From Planctomycetota bacterium (lineage in GTDB: Bacteria > Planctomycetota > Phycisphaerae > SM23-33), in assembly GCA_022705325.1 (NCBI GenBank), contig JAKJER010000030.1, forward strand, positions 1 to 64,000: 64,000 bases of DNA, given 5' to 3'. Below the pieces are notes generated by a model. That model was not told the DNA's origin and searched no databases. It saw only the letters and a list, made by a program, of their open reading frames with translations. Position numbers and translations under genes: made by a program. Positions 9,012-17,878 of the stretch are shown piece by piece. Numbering within the stretch: position 1 is the first letter of the stretch; every line of letters begins with the position of its first letter.

Positions 9012-10421
9012 TCAGCCGTTCCTGTAGCACGAGAACGAGCGAATCCGCGGCGGCGCGAGCGATGACGCCACCTTGAGCCGCAGCCGCTGCAGAGTCTGCG
9101 GCTTGAAGGTGTGAATCCACTTGTGACCGATGACCTTTCCTTGGGCCAATGGGACCCATGCGTCGTTGACCAAGCCTTCCACAAGGTGGTCGCGAACGCG
9201 CTCGCCGTGGGCAATCTGCTCCTGAAGCACGACACAGTCGATCTCGCCCGGACGCGGCAACTCGAGCGTGACGGTATCGCCCTCCTGGTCCGCGATCGAC
9301 GCGATCGGCTTGCCGAACCGCTCGCGGAGGAGTCTGCCCAAGCCGGCCAGCGACTTGACGTCCGCTTCCGGCAGCGTCCCGTCGGGCTTGATCACCGCAC
9401 CGATCAACAGGTTCGAATTGCGCCCCGCCGAGGTCAGGTATTTCTTCAGCAGCACCTCCGGCGGATAAACGATGTGGTCCTGGCCTTCCTTGTAGAACCA
9501 GTTGTGGCCCCTGTATCCGCGCAGCGGAATGTCCACCATCGCCGGCGACCAGACGCTGCCCTCGGGATCGCCGCCATGCAGATGCCGCTTCCACGTCGGG
9601 CTGTTGTGCGACATCGCCCCCTTCTCGGGCCCGGGCATGGTCGCGTAGCACGGCGAACCCGCGTGGCCGTCCTCGTTGCCCACCCAGCGATGATCCGAAC
9701 GCTGCGAACTGTGGTAGAACAGGCCGCCGGGCTGGTGTTTCTCGAAGATCGGCAGCATGTCCGGACCGCCCTCTGCCGGGCATTTCGTGCCCGCATCGAA
9801 CCAGATTTGAACGAGCGGGCCGTAGTTGGAACAGATTTCCTGCATCTGCTTCTCGGCCATCCGGTTGAACTTCTCCTGGGCGGGCGTGCCCTTGCCCTTG
9901 CCCCAGTTGACGTAGTGGCCCCAGACCTGGTGGTAGACGTTGCGATGGACGCTGAAGAAGATGCCCGGCTTGATGCCCGCCTTGCGGCACGAGGCGACGA
10001 AGTCGGCCACCACGTCGCCCTTGCCGTCGCGCCAACTCGTCTGCTTCAACCCGTACGGGTACGCGTCGCTCTGCCACTGCATGAAACCGTTGAAGTGGGT
10101 CGCCGTGAAGACGGCGTAGGTAACGCCGCATGCCTTGGCCGTTTCGATCCAGGCATCGGTGTCGAGCCTGGCCGGCTGGTAGAGATTGGGATCCCACGTC
10201 TTGCGCGCGGCATTGTTGGGCATGCGATCGCCCGCCGCAATCGCCAGATCGAACGAGTACAGCAGCCCGACTTCGCAGTCCTGCCACGCGATCTGTGCCT
10301 TCGTGGGCAACGCGAGGCGAGGCGCAGGTGCGGGCTCGGCCCCGACGCCTGGCGAGGACGCAAGCAGTCTCCCGCCGAGCATCGCCGAGCCAATCCGGAG
10401 CAGTTGTCTTCGCGAGATCAT
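9012..10421 (-). CDS. Tat-exported alpha-L-fucosidase (GH29)
   Basis: The enzyme is predicted to release alpha-L-fucose from polysaccharides or glycans in the periplasm. An SRRQLL twin-arginine motif and hydrophobic stretch form the signal. The GH29 TIM barrel follows, with THFNGF near residue 108 and WFDAG, whose Asp209 is at the nucleophile position, and a C-terminal beta-sandwich (residues ~370-469). The start at 10421 has a GGAAG site seven bases upstream; an ATG four codons earlier is less well placed. It lies downstream of the TPR-esterase, sulfatase and GH130-like genes on the same strand, suggesting a module for sulfated or acylated, fucose-containing polysaccharide. Confidence 0.82.
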   Translation of the reverse strand: MISRRQLLRIGSAMLGGRLLASSPGVGAEPAPAPRLALPTKAQIAWQDCEVGLLYSFDLAIAAGDRMPNNAARKTWDPNLYQPARLDTDAWIETAKACGVTYAVFTATHFNGFMQWQSDAYPYGLKQTSWRDGKGDVVADFVASCRKAGIKPGIFFSVHRNVYHQVWGHYVNWGKGKGTPAQEKFNRMAEKQMQEICSNYGPLVQIWFDAGTKCPAEGGPDMLPIFEKHQPGGLFYHSSQRSDHRWVGNEDGHAGSPCYATMPGPEKGAMSHNSPTWKRHLHGGDPEGSVWSPAMVDIPLRGYRGHNWFYKEGQDHIVYPPEVLLKKYLTSAGRNSNLLIGAVIKPDGTLPEADVKSLAGLGRLLRERFGKPIASIADQEGDTVTLELPRPGEIDCVVLQEQIAHGERVRDHLVEGLVNDAWVPLAQGKVIGHKWIHTFKPQTLQRLRLKVASSLAPPRIRSFSCYRNG

Positions 10422-10559
10422 GGGTGCTTCCACTCTGGGTTAACGGTCAATGCAGGCCGTTCTTGAGGGCGGTCTGTCCGCGGCCGTCCAAGGCTGGGCG
10501 GGCGACACCGGACGTTGGCTGTGGGCCCGCCGACTCCGTTTGCCTCACATGTCGCACGG

Positions 10560-11576
10560 TCACTCTTCCCCCTTCTGCCGGTCGATCCACTTGACCGCGT
10601 CGGCCAGCACCTTGGGGTAGTTGGGCGGCGGGGTGTGGCCGCCCTCGTGCTTGAACAGGTGCGTCAGCGCGCCGTTCTGGCGAAGCAGTTCCAGGCTTTG
10701 CTCGGCCGCCTTCAGCGGCACGACGGCGTCGACCGCGCCCTGGATGGCGAAGATGGGCAGGTTGGCGGCGTTCTTGAGTTCGGCGTCGCTCACCATGCCT
10801 CGCCGCAGCGCTCCGGCCATCGGGACAAACCCGTCGAAGACCTTGGGGTTCTTCAAGACCAGGAGGTACCCCACGTGCCCGCCCGCGGAATAGCCGTGCA
10901 GGTACACCCGGCCGATGCGGTACTTCTTCTTCAACTCGGCGACCAGTTCCGGTATCCGCGTGAAGTCCGGGCTGCTCCAGGTGTAGCCGGGGCCCATCCT
11001 GGCCGACCCGAACGGCGCGAGCAGGAAGAACTTGTCGGCCCCCAGGCCCTGGCGGGCCGCCGCCAGCAGGCTGTTGGGCGTGCCCCCCGCCCCGTGCAGC
11101 GCGATCAGCAACGGGTACGTCCGCTTGCCGCCGCGGTCGTACCCGTCCGGCACGTGCACCAGCGGTTCCCTCGGCTTGCCAAGCCGCTCCGCCAGCTTCA
11201 CCAGCTCCTTGAACCGCTTGTTCTCGCGGACGGCTTCCAGGTCCGGATCGGCCTGCATGTGCTTGTGATCGGTGAAGCCGCCCTTGATCGAGCGTTCCAG
11301 CGCGTCCAGCGTCTCTTCGCTCCTGCCCGCCCGCGACAGGGCGCACGCCAGGTTGTACAGCACGCCCCCCTGGCCGGGAACCAGCTTGTCCGCCTCCTGG
11401 AGCTTCGCGATCGCCTCCTCGAACTTCTTCTCCTGCAGCAGCCGGATGCCCGCCCCGGCAGCCTGCTGCGCGTCTATGTAGCGCTTCCGCATCTCGGCCG
11501 GCGCGTCGGCCGCCCGCAAGGCCGTCGAAAACGCTGCCGGGATCAGCACGAGCAGGGCAGTCATTGCAGGTCGCAT
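10560..11576 (-). CDS. Secreted TPR-alpha/beta-hydrolase esterase
   Basis: A signal peptide (residues 1-~22) precedes TPR-like helices (residues ~35-130) and an alpha/beta-hydrolase domain of the PHB-depolymerase/feruloyl-esterase type. The candidate triad is Ser230 in GYSAGG, Asp283 in GAVDAVVP and His314 in EGGHTPP, with an oxyanion-type HGAGG motif at 161-165. It probably removes acyl groups from polysaccharides or plant-type esters in the periplasm. The N-terminal ~38 residues are nearly the same as those of the GH130-like protein at 12993-14081, down to the DNA level. It lies between the sulfatase and fucosidase genes on the same strand. Confidence 0.78.
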   Translation of the reverse strand: MRPAMTALLVLIPAAFSTALRAADAPAEMRKRYIDAQQAAGAGIRLLQEKKFEEAIAKLQEADKLVPGQGGVLYNLACALSRAGRSEETLDALERSIKGGFTDHKHMQADPDLEAVRENKRFKELVKLAERLGKPREPLVHVPDGYDRGGKRTYPLLIALHGAGGTPNSLLAAARQGLGADKFFLLAPFGSARMGPGYTWSSPDFTRIPELVAELKKKYRIGRVYLHGYSAGGHVGYLLVLKNPKVFDGFVPMAGALRRGMVSDAELKNAANLPIFAIQGAVDAVVPLKAAEQSLELLRQNGALTHLFKHEGGHTPPPNYPKVLADAVKWIDRQKGEE

Positions 11577-11633
11577 GGGGTATGACGTCCTTTCACTGGG
11601 GCGTTGCCGGTCCCGATTCCACGGCGCACCGGG

Positions 11634-12974
11634 CTACTTTCGCTTGACCGTATAAACGGCCTGGTCCTTCTTGACCGACGCCCGGAACTCATTCTCCAGG
11701 GCGGTCAGCCGCTTGTGTTCCTCCGGGTGCCGGTCCGTGATGTCGATGTCCTTGCGCTGCTTTTCGTCGAAGCGGAAAAGCCGGCCTTTCTGGAGGATGT
11801 ACTCGTTATCGATCAGCCGCACCGCCTGCCCGGAAACGAGCGGGATCGGCTTGGGCCGGCGCTTCATCTTGCCGTCGATCAGATCCATCAGGCTCATGCC
11901 GTCGATCGGATCGACCTGGTCGGGCATCTGGAGCCCCAGCAGATCCAGCACCGTCGGGTAGAAGTCCATGGTGCAGGCGGGGATGGTCGTGTCGAAGGGC
12001 TTGGGGATGCGGGCGGGCCATTCGAGGATGGCCGGCACGCGCGTGCCGCCCTCGGTGAGCCACTTCTTGCCCCCGGGCAGCCCGCCGGTGGACAGCGGGA
12101 ACGCCCCGCCGTTGTCCGAGCAGAACCACAGCATCGTGTTGTCCGCGATCTTCATCTCCCGCAGGGCCTTTCGCAGCCGGCCCATGGCGTGGTCCACGCC
12201 CGCCAGCTCGCCGTAGTAGTTGGCCTTGGCCTTGCCGTATTTCTCGTACGCCGCCGCATACTCCGGCGCCGCCTTGTGCGGGCCGTGCGGCGAGGGGAAC
12301 CAGATCACCGCCAGGAAGGGCCTGCCCGTCGTCGCCTGCTTGCCGATCCACTCCAGCGCCACGTCCATAAGCACGTCGGAAGTGTCCCCTTTGCGCGGCG
12401 GAACCTGCTTGCCGTTGTGGTAGATGAACTCGTGGCCGATGTCGTACCAGTTGCCGGCCGACCACCACTCGTCGAAGCCCTGGTTGCCGGGATGTCGCGG
12501 CTTGGGGCAGAAACTATCGGGCAGGCCGCGCCCGGTGCCGCCGTCGGCATTGGGTATGCCGCCGACGTGCCACTTGCCGAAATGACCCGTGGCGTAACCG
12601 GCCGTCTTGACCGCCTCGGCGATGGTCACCTCGCGCAGCGGGAGGTCGTGCCCCCAGTCCATGCAGCGGTAGCGCACCGGGCTGCGCCCTGTCATGCAGC
12701 TCGCCCGCGTGGGCGAGCACATCGGGTGGGCGGAGTAGAAGCGGTCGAAGCGAATTCCCGCCGCCGCCATCCTGTCCAGCTCGGGCGTCTTGAGGTCCGG
12801 ATGGCCGTTGTAGCTCGTATCCCCCCAGCCCTGATCGTCGGTCATGCACAGGATGATGTTCGGCTTGCCCGAAGCGGAGTCGAGGGGTTTGTCTGCTGCG
12901 GCCGTCGCGAGACCGCGACCAGACGCCGCCAGGCACAAGACAGCCGCCAGCCAACATGCACTCGTTCTCTTCAT
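11634..12974 (-). CDS. Secreted type I sulfatase (alkaline phosphatase superfamily)
   Basis: It is predicted to hydrolyse sulfate esters on polysaccharides in the periplasm. A signal peptide (residues 1-~27) is followed by the metal-binding TDDQGWGD motif and the maturation motif C86-S-P-T-R, whose cysteine is converted to formylglycine by FGE-type enzymes. A second conserved stretch (GHFGKWH, near residue 137) and the CSDNGG motif near residue 290 complete the N-terminal sulfatase fold. The ATG at 12974 gives a compact signal peptide; an upstream ATG four codons earlier lies too close to the GGGAG site. It belongs to the leftward glycan-degradation block. Confidence 0.88.
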   Translation of the reverse strand: MKRTSACWLAAVLCLAASGRGLATAAADKPLDSASGKPNIILCMTDDQGWGDTSYNGHPDLKTPELDRMAAAGIRFDRFYSAHPMCSPTRASCMTGRSPVRYRCMDWGHDLPLREVTIAEAVKTAGYATGHFGKWHVGGIPNADGGTGRGLPDSFCPKPRHPGNQGFDEWWSAGNWYDIGHEFIYHNGKQVPPRKGDTSDVLMDVALEWIGKQATTGRPFLAVIWFPSPHGPHKAAPEYAAAYEKYGKAKANYYGELAGVDHAMGRLRKALREMKIADNTMLWFCSDNGGAFPLSTGGLPGGKKWLTEGGTRVPAILEWPARIPKPFDTTIPACTMDFYPTVLDLLGLQMPDQVDPIDGMSLMDLIDGKMKRRPKPIPLVSGQAVRLIDNEYILQKGRLFRFDEKQRKDIDITDRHPEEHKRLTALENEFRASVKKDQAVYTVKRK

Positions 12975-12992
12975 GATGACGCACATCTCCCG

Positions 12993-14081
12993 CTATTCAA
13001 TCGCACACGTTGCCAGGCCGATTGCCCGGTCGGCTGCTCCGTAGTAGAGCCACCACTTGCCCTTGAACGGAATCAACGCGTTGGCCACCGTGGTGTTTCC
13101 CACAAAGCCCTTCTTCTCCCACTCGTATTGGGGCCAGAGGAAAGGCTCCTTCTGCTCCTTGAGGATGGTCCTGCGGTCGGCGGGGTCGATCAGGGCCTGG
13201 CGGAGCACCCAGGCGCCGAGCGAACGGTGCCCGCCCTGCGTCATCAGCAGGATGCCGTCGTCGCGCAGCAGGGCGATGGCGCCGGCCTCGCGCCCTCCGC
13301 CCGGCCAGACCGCCTTGCCGACCGGCACCCAGTCGATGAGATTCTCGCTCGAGGCGATCGCGCAGGGGTGCGTATAGTACATCCAGTACTTGCCGTCGAT
13401 CTTCGCCGCGATCAGGCGGTCGCCGTCACGTCGGGACACCACGACCCCCGAGCGCGAGCCCATCACTTTCTCCGGCGCGTGCTTGCGAAACGCCGGACCG
13501 TGCTTGGTCCAGTGCACCAGGTCGCGCGACGTGGCGATGGACAGGGTGTCCTTCCGGCCGCTTCCCGTGGCCCGCCAGGTGGTGTAGTTCATGACGTACA
13601 CGCCTTCCTCGCCTTCGACGACGTGGAGGTCCTCGCAGCCGCCCTCCCATTCGTATTGCTTCCACTCGTCGTTGTCCGGGTACAGGACGGGCTCGGGGCG
13701 ACGCTTGAAGTGAAGGCCGTCTTCGCTGTACGCCAGGCCGATGCGGCAGGTCCGTCCCCAGCCCAGGTCCGGGCTGCGGTCGTCGGCCCGGTAGAGCAGG
13801 TAGACCTTGCCCTCGCGCACCACGGCGGCAGGGTTGTAGACGTTCTGCTCTTCCCAGCGGACTTCCTCGCCCCGGATCGGGCAGCGGAAGCGGGAATCCC
13901 GCGTGGGGCGGAGGATCGGCTGGTCGCGCTTGATGAACGGGCCCAGGGCCCAGCCGTCCCTGGGGGCCTGGTCCTGCGCGTCCATGTGGTGCCTCCGCAT
14001 CTCGGCTGGCGTTTCGGCCGCCCGCAGGGCCGTCGAAAACGCAGCCAGGATCAGCGCAGCCGCGAGGGGCCTGTGTGCCAT
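12993..14081 (-). CDS. Secreted GH130-like five-bladed beta-propeller enzyme
   Basis: A signal peptide is followed by a GH43/GH130-type beta-propeller. The segment NVYNPAAVV, then YRADDRS, IGLAYSEDG and GG-C-E150-D151 resembles the GGxEDPR region of GH130 mannoside phosphorylases and hydrolases, although D-L-H replaces D-P-R. Whether it phosphorolyses or hydrolyses cannot be told; phosphorolysis would be unexpected outside the cytoplasm. It starts the leftward block, with the sulfatase start 19 bases beyond its stop. Residues 1-37 and their DNA are close to the start of the TPR-esterase gene, suggesting duplication of an export-signal cassette. Confidence 0.65.
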   Translation of the reverse strand: MAHRPLAAALILAAFSTALRAAETPAEMRRHHMDAQDQAPRDGWALGPFIKRDQPILRPTRDSRFRCPIRGEEVRWEEQNVYNPAAVVREGKVYLLYRADDRSPDLGWGRTCRIGLAYSEDGLHFKRRPEPVLYPDNDEWKQYEWEGGCEDLHVVEGEEGVYVMNYTTWRATGSGRKDTLSIATSRDLVHWTKHGPAFRKHAPEKVMGSRSGVVVSRRDGDRLIAAKIDGKYWMYYTHPCAIASSENLIDWVPVGKAVWPGGGREAGAIALLRDDGILLMTQGGHRSLGAWVLRQALIDPADRRTILKEQKEPFLWPQYEWEKKGFVGNTTVANALIPFKGKWWLYYGAADRAIGLATCAIE

Positions 14082-14154
14082 GTGAAGTCTCCGAAGGAAG
14101 ACCCGTGCTCGCGGATTCTACTGCGGGGCGACGGCGGAGGCCAGGTCCGTTACG

Positions 14155-16194
14155 TCAGCGCAAGTTCCGCGGGGCCATCTCCGTCGGATGCGGGGCCATC
14201 TCGAATATGTGAGTATTCGGCGACGCGCAGGGGAGTTTCAGCGTCCCCGCCCGCGACGGCCTGGGCAGCCGCCAGGCCCAGCTCTTCTCCTTCAGCTTCT
14301 CCAGGGCGCGTGCGGGCAGGGCGCCGTCCTCGACCGTCGCACCGGCAACGGCAACTTCGCCGGCGGCTGTCACCTCCAGGTCCAGGACCACCGTGTCGTT
14401 GATGCTGGCGTCCGCCATCCAGTTGCGGATTTCCTGTCCGTATTGCGTCATCAGTCGCGTCTGAAGGCGAGCCGCCTCGTTGGCGGCGTAAGGTGCCGGA
14501 GCGGCGGGCACGACGGGGGGACGGGCCGGGGCGGAGGCAGTCGGCTGGCTCCGCGGCACCATCTCGTACACGTGCGTTCGCTTGCAGCCCATGGCGGTGA
14601 CCAGGATGGTGGCGGCCGCCAGCGAACCGGCCTTGGCCAGCCGCCGCTGGAACACCGGCTGGCGCTTGGGCTCCATCAGGGCCAGGAGCCTGGAGAAGTC
14701 CCGGGTGATCCGCTTGTCGAATGCCTCGCGCCGGCGCGAGAGGGCGGCCACGAGCCGGTCGGCCTGGCCTTCCAGGCCCGGGCGGCAGATCTCTCGCAGC
14801 AGCTCGACGTTGTTGCGGTTGAGCCGCCCGATCGCCTGGCGGCAGTCGTCGGCCAGGGCGGCTGACCAGCGCCGCGGGAAGAAGTGCCTCAGCAGGTGAA
14901 GGTTGTAGTCCACCGTCATGGCCTGGAGGTTGGCCCCGCCGAAGAAGAAGTTGCGCGGCGTGAAGACCTCCCGGAAGACTTCGTAGGACCGCTGCGCGTC
15001 GCGATCAGCGATGGCATAGCTGTAGCCCCAGTAGTCGCCCACCAGCCGCCCCTGCTCGGCCAGCCGGCGCTGGATTGGCGTGCCGCCGTACACCTCGACG
15101 CGACAGAAGTTCAGCGGCACGTCGCTCTGGGCCTCGATGAAGTCGATGTTGTCGCCAAGGTCCGCCAGCGTGCAGTCCGGCTCGAACATCAGCAGATTGA
15201 ACGTCACGTGCAGACCCGCCTGGCGGATCAGCCGCAAGGCCTCGTGGTTCTGTTGCCGCTTGATCCCCCGCCCCAGGGCCTTCAGGCCGGCCACCGCGTT
15301 GGACTCCACGCCCAGGAACACCCGGAACAGCCCCAACTCCTTCAGCAGGGCCAGCGCGTCGGCGTCGATGCTGTCGGGTCTGGCTTTGATCTGGATGGCG
15401 ATGCGCCCCACGCCGCGTTCGTCGAGCCGCCGGCGGATCTCGGCGAAACGGTCCAGGTTGGCCTGGCGATCCGGAAGGAAAAAGTTGTCGTCGTGGAAGT
15501 TGTAGATTCGCACGCCGCTGTCGTGATAGAGCTCGGCCATCTCGGCGGCCAGGTCGGCGACCCCGCGCTGGCGAAGCCGGGACCCGCCGATGTGCCGGTG
15601 CCACGCGCGGATGGAGCAGAAGCTGCAAGCCCCGTAGCATCCGCGGCTGGAAAGGATGTTCGCGATGGGCAAGCCGAGATAGCTGTCGAATCGGTCCTGG
15701 CGGGTGGGCCAGGGCAGAACGTCGAGGTTGGTCAGCGGCGGAGCCGGCGGGGTTTCGACGATCTCTCCGTCCGCTCCTGGCAGGACGATCCCGCCCACAC
15801 CCGCGGGCTCGTGCAGGTGGGCAGCCAACTCCACCATGGCCCGCTCGCCCTCGCCGCGGAGGATGCTGCTGAAGGCCGGCACGTCGCGAAGGAGTTCGCG
15901 GGCGTGGAACGAGGCGAAGTGTCCGCCCGCGGTGACGTGCCCGTCATAGCCCCGCTCGCGCAACGCCTGCGCCAGACGGGCGTACTCGCCGGAGCGGGCC
16001 GTGAAGACCATGGACATCCCGACGACGTCCGGCCGCCACTGGGCCAGGCAGTCGGCCACCGGCTCGACCTGGCGCGGATCGTGGAAGTCATAGATGCGAC
16101 AGTCATGGCCGGCCTGCACCAGGCTGGCGTGGATGTATCGCAGGGCGAGGTTCTCCTCCAGTTCGGGCCCGACCAGGGCGATCTTCATGCTCAT
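14155..16194 (-). CDS. Cobalamin-binding radical SAM protein with fused TM/TonB-like tail
   Basis: Residues 1-140 form a B12-binding Rossmann-like domain. A radical SAM core follows with C186-x3-C190-x2-C193 in RGCYGACSFC and downstream strands ending near residue 420. A helical region leads to a predicted membrane segment (~518-535), then a proline/alanine linker and a C-terminal ~80 residues resembling a TonB/energy-transducer C domain (VVLDLEVTAAGEV...). The start ATG has AGGAG seven bases upstream. The upper part is a standard class B-type radical SAM; the tail is unusual. Either a true fusion or an assembly-level joining of two genes; no internal stop or frameshift is visible. The reaction is unknown. 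Confidence 0.75.
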   Translation of the reverse strand: MSMKIALVGPELEENLALRYIHASLVQAGHDCRIYDFHDPRQVEPVADCLAQWRPDVVGMSMVFTARSGEYARLAQALRERGYDGHVTAGGHFASFHARELLRDVPAFSSILRGEGERAMVELAAHLHEPAGVGGIVLPGADGEIVETPPAPPLTNLDVLPWPTRQDRFDSYLGLPIANILSSRGCYGACSFCSIRAWHRHIGGSRLRQRGVADLAAEMAELYHDSGVRIYNFHDDNFFLPDRQANLDRFAEIRRRLDERGVGRIAIQIKARPDSIDADALALLKELGLFRVFLGVESNAVAGLKALGRGIKRQQNHEALRLIRQAGLHVTFNLLMFEPDCTLADLGDNIDFIEAQSDVPLNFCRVEVYGGTPIQRRLAEQGRLVGDYWGYSYAIADRDAQRSYEVFREVFTPRNFFFGGANLQAMTVDYNLHLLRHFFPRRWSAALADDCRQAIGRLNRNNVELLREICRPGLEGQADRLVAALSRRREAFDKRITRDFSRLLALMEPKRQPVFQRRLAKAGSLAAATILVTAMGCKRTHVYEMVPRSQPTASAPARPPVVPAAPAPYAANEAARLQTRLMTQYGQEIRNWMADASINDTVVLDLEVTAAGEVAVAGATVEDGALPARALEKLKEKSWAWRLPRPSRAGTLKLPCASPNTHIFEMAPHPTEMAPRNLR

Positions 16195-16477
16195 CGAAAG
16201 TCTCCTGCAAGGTGGCCGACGAAAAGGACGGACCGCGTGGCCGCCCCTGTACTACATGACGCACCGCCCGCGGCGAAGTTCCCCGCCGGAGCGGCGCTTG
16301 CCCGTTCGGGCGGTTGCCGTGTCCGCCGCCCGCGCGGTTGCACGAGCGTCTGGTTTGGCGGAACTGTCTCGCCCGGGCGGCGGGCGGCGTGCCGATATGA
16401 GTGGTAGCCGGACAAGAATCGGATGCCTGTTGCCAGCCAGGCGCGGGTGCAAGTGCAGTTCCTCACGAGGAGTCGAC

Positions 16478-17416
16478 ATGCCGGACAACATCCAACATGG
16501 TGCAGAACCAAGCGACCGCGCGAAGCGGCTGGCCCGGGCGCGACTCTCGCTGGAGGGTCTGTCGGTGGGAGATGCCTTTGGCCAGGCGTCCTTTGGATTT
16601 GGGGCAAACATCGAGTTCGCCCTCCAGCAGCGGCAGTCGCCGCCCGCCCCCTGGCCGTACACCGACGACACGGTGATGGCCCTGAGCATCGTGGAAGAGC
16701 TGACCGCCCGCGGCCGGATCGACCAGGACGAACTGGCGGAGCGGTTCGCGGCTGCGTTCCTCGTCGAGCCGGATCGCGGATACGGCCAGACCGCGATGCG
16801 CATCCTCTGGGAGATCGCCCGGGGACTCGACTGGCGCGAGGTCTCGCGCGGCGCCTTCGCAGGCCAGGGGTCGATGGGCAACGGCTCAGCTATGCGCGTT
16901 GGCCCCGTGGGGGCCTTCTACGCGGACGCTCCCCGGGAGACGGTGCGTCAGGCAACCGCCGCCGCGGAAGTGACGCACATGCACCCCGAAGGCATCGCCG
17001 GGGCGATCGCGACCGCCGCCGCCGCGGGGGCCGCCTGGAGAGCGGGCGCGACGGGCGAGCCGGCACGACGCGGAGCGATCCTGGAGGCCGCCATCGACCT
17101 GACGCCGCCGGGAGCGGTGCGGTCGGGCCTGGAGGCTGCCGCCCGTCTGCCCGCCGACACAACGGCTGAGCAAGCCGCCGCACGGCTGGGAAACGGAAGC
17201 CGGATCACCTGCCCGGACACCGTGCCGTTCTGCGTGTGGTGCGCCGACCGCTACCTCGACAGCTACGAAGAAGCGATCTGGTCCGCCGTCTCCGCCCTTG
17301 GCGACAGCGACACCAATTGCGCCATCGTCGGATCGATCGTGGTGATGGCGACGGGTCTTGACGCGATCCCGCGCCCGTGGCTGGCCGCAAGGGAGAGCCT
17401 GCCGGCCTTGGGGTGA
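16478..17416 (+). CDS. ADP-ribosylglycohydrolase (DraG family)
   Basis: The 312-residue protein is predicted to remove ADP-ribose from proteins or small molecules. It carries the DraG hallmarks: GDAFG near residue 30, TDDTVMAL near residue 60 (metal ligands), GNGSAMR near residue 130 and GDSDTN near residue 265, the second metal-binding motif. The ATG has GAGGA upstream. It is transcribed divergently from the radical SAM gene and is followed by a strong intrinsic terminator at 17471-17514, so it appears to be a single-gene unit. Confidence 0.85.
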   Translation: MPDNIQHGAEPSDRAKRLARARLSLEGLSVGDAFGQASFGFGANIEFALQQRQSPPAPWPYTDDTVMALSIVEELTARGRIDQDELAERFAAAFLVEPDRGYGQTAMRILWEIARGLDWREVSRGAFAGQGSMGNGSAMRVGPVGAFYADAPRETVRQATAAAEVTHMHPEGIAGAIATAAAAGAAWRAGATGEPARRGAILEAAIDLTPPGAVRSGLEAAARLPADTTAEQAAARLGNGSRITCPDTVPFCVWCADRYLDSYEEAIWSAVSALGDSDTNCAIVGSIVVMATGLDAIPRPWLAARESLPALG

Positions 17417-17470
17417 GGCTGAGGTGACACAGCCGTGGCAGCGCAGCCAGTCGCCACGTCTGCATAAACG

Positions 17471-17514
17471 CCGCGAGCCCGGTCGGAAGCGTGTCCGGCC
17501 GGGCTCGCGGTTTT
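17471..17514 (+). terminator. Rho-independent terminator after the DraG-family gene
   Basis: Arms 17471-17482 and 17499-17510 form a perfect 12-base-pair G+C-rich stem with a 16-base loop, followed by TTTT. It lies 54 bases after the stop of the ADP-ribosylglycohydrolase gene. Confidence 0.8.
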
Positions 17515-17878
17515 GTGTACCTGCTCTAGCAGGTGCGTTGTCCTGCTAGCGCAGGCCACCTATACAGTAATGGTCCAAGGATCACCTCCAATCTACGTAG
17601 GGTTTTGTCCAACCGTCGTCCCCTAGGGACCGCCGGACTCTTTCTCCCCTGGACGCCTCCAGGGGCCCGATGCCGCCGGTTTCCCGTCGGCCAAGGCGAG
17701 CGATGGAGTTCGCACTCGCCTCTGTTCCTACAAATACCATTTCGACAGGGTTCGGTGCAAATCTTCAGGCGGGAATTTTCTTTTTTGTCCGTCGTTGCCG
17801 GGGCCGGGCCGCAGGGCCATAATGGGTCGGGCGTTGCTCCATCCGGATCACGTGTCGTCCCTGTCGAGGGAGAAGACC
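17515..17878. other. Non-coding region with several perfect hairpins
   Basis: No credible gene is seen in these 364 bases. Three perfect inverted repeats follow one another: 17526-17533 with 17542-17549, 17646-17653 with 17658-17665 (four-base loop), and 17694-17700 with 17715-17721. Together with the preceding terminator this gives four hairpins in 250 bases. This could be a structured leader or small RNA upstream of the gene starting at 17879; no known riboswitch consensus was recognised. Confidence 0.35.

Noticed and set aside
11604..14402. 932-codon rightward open frame across the sulfatase and GH130-like genes
   Set aside because: It is antisense to two genes with clear catalytic motifs and shows arginine/valine-rich low-complexity translation, typical of a shadow frame in G+C-rich DNA.
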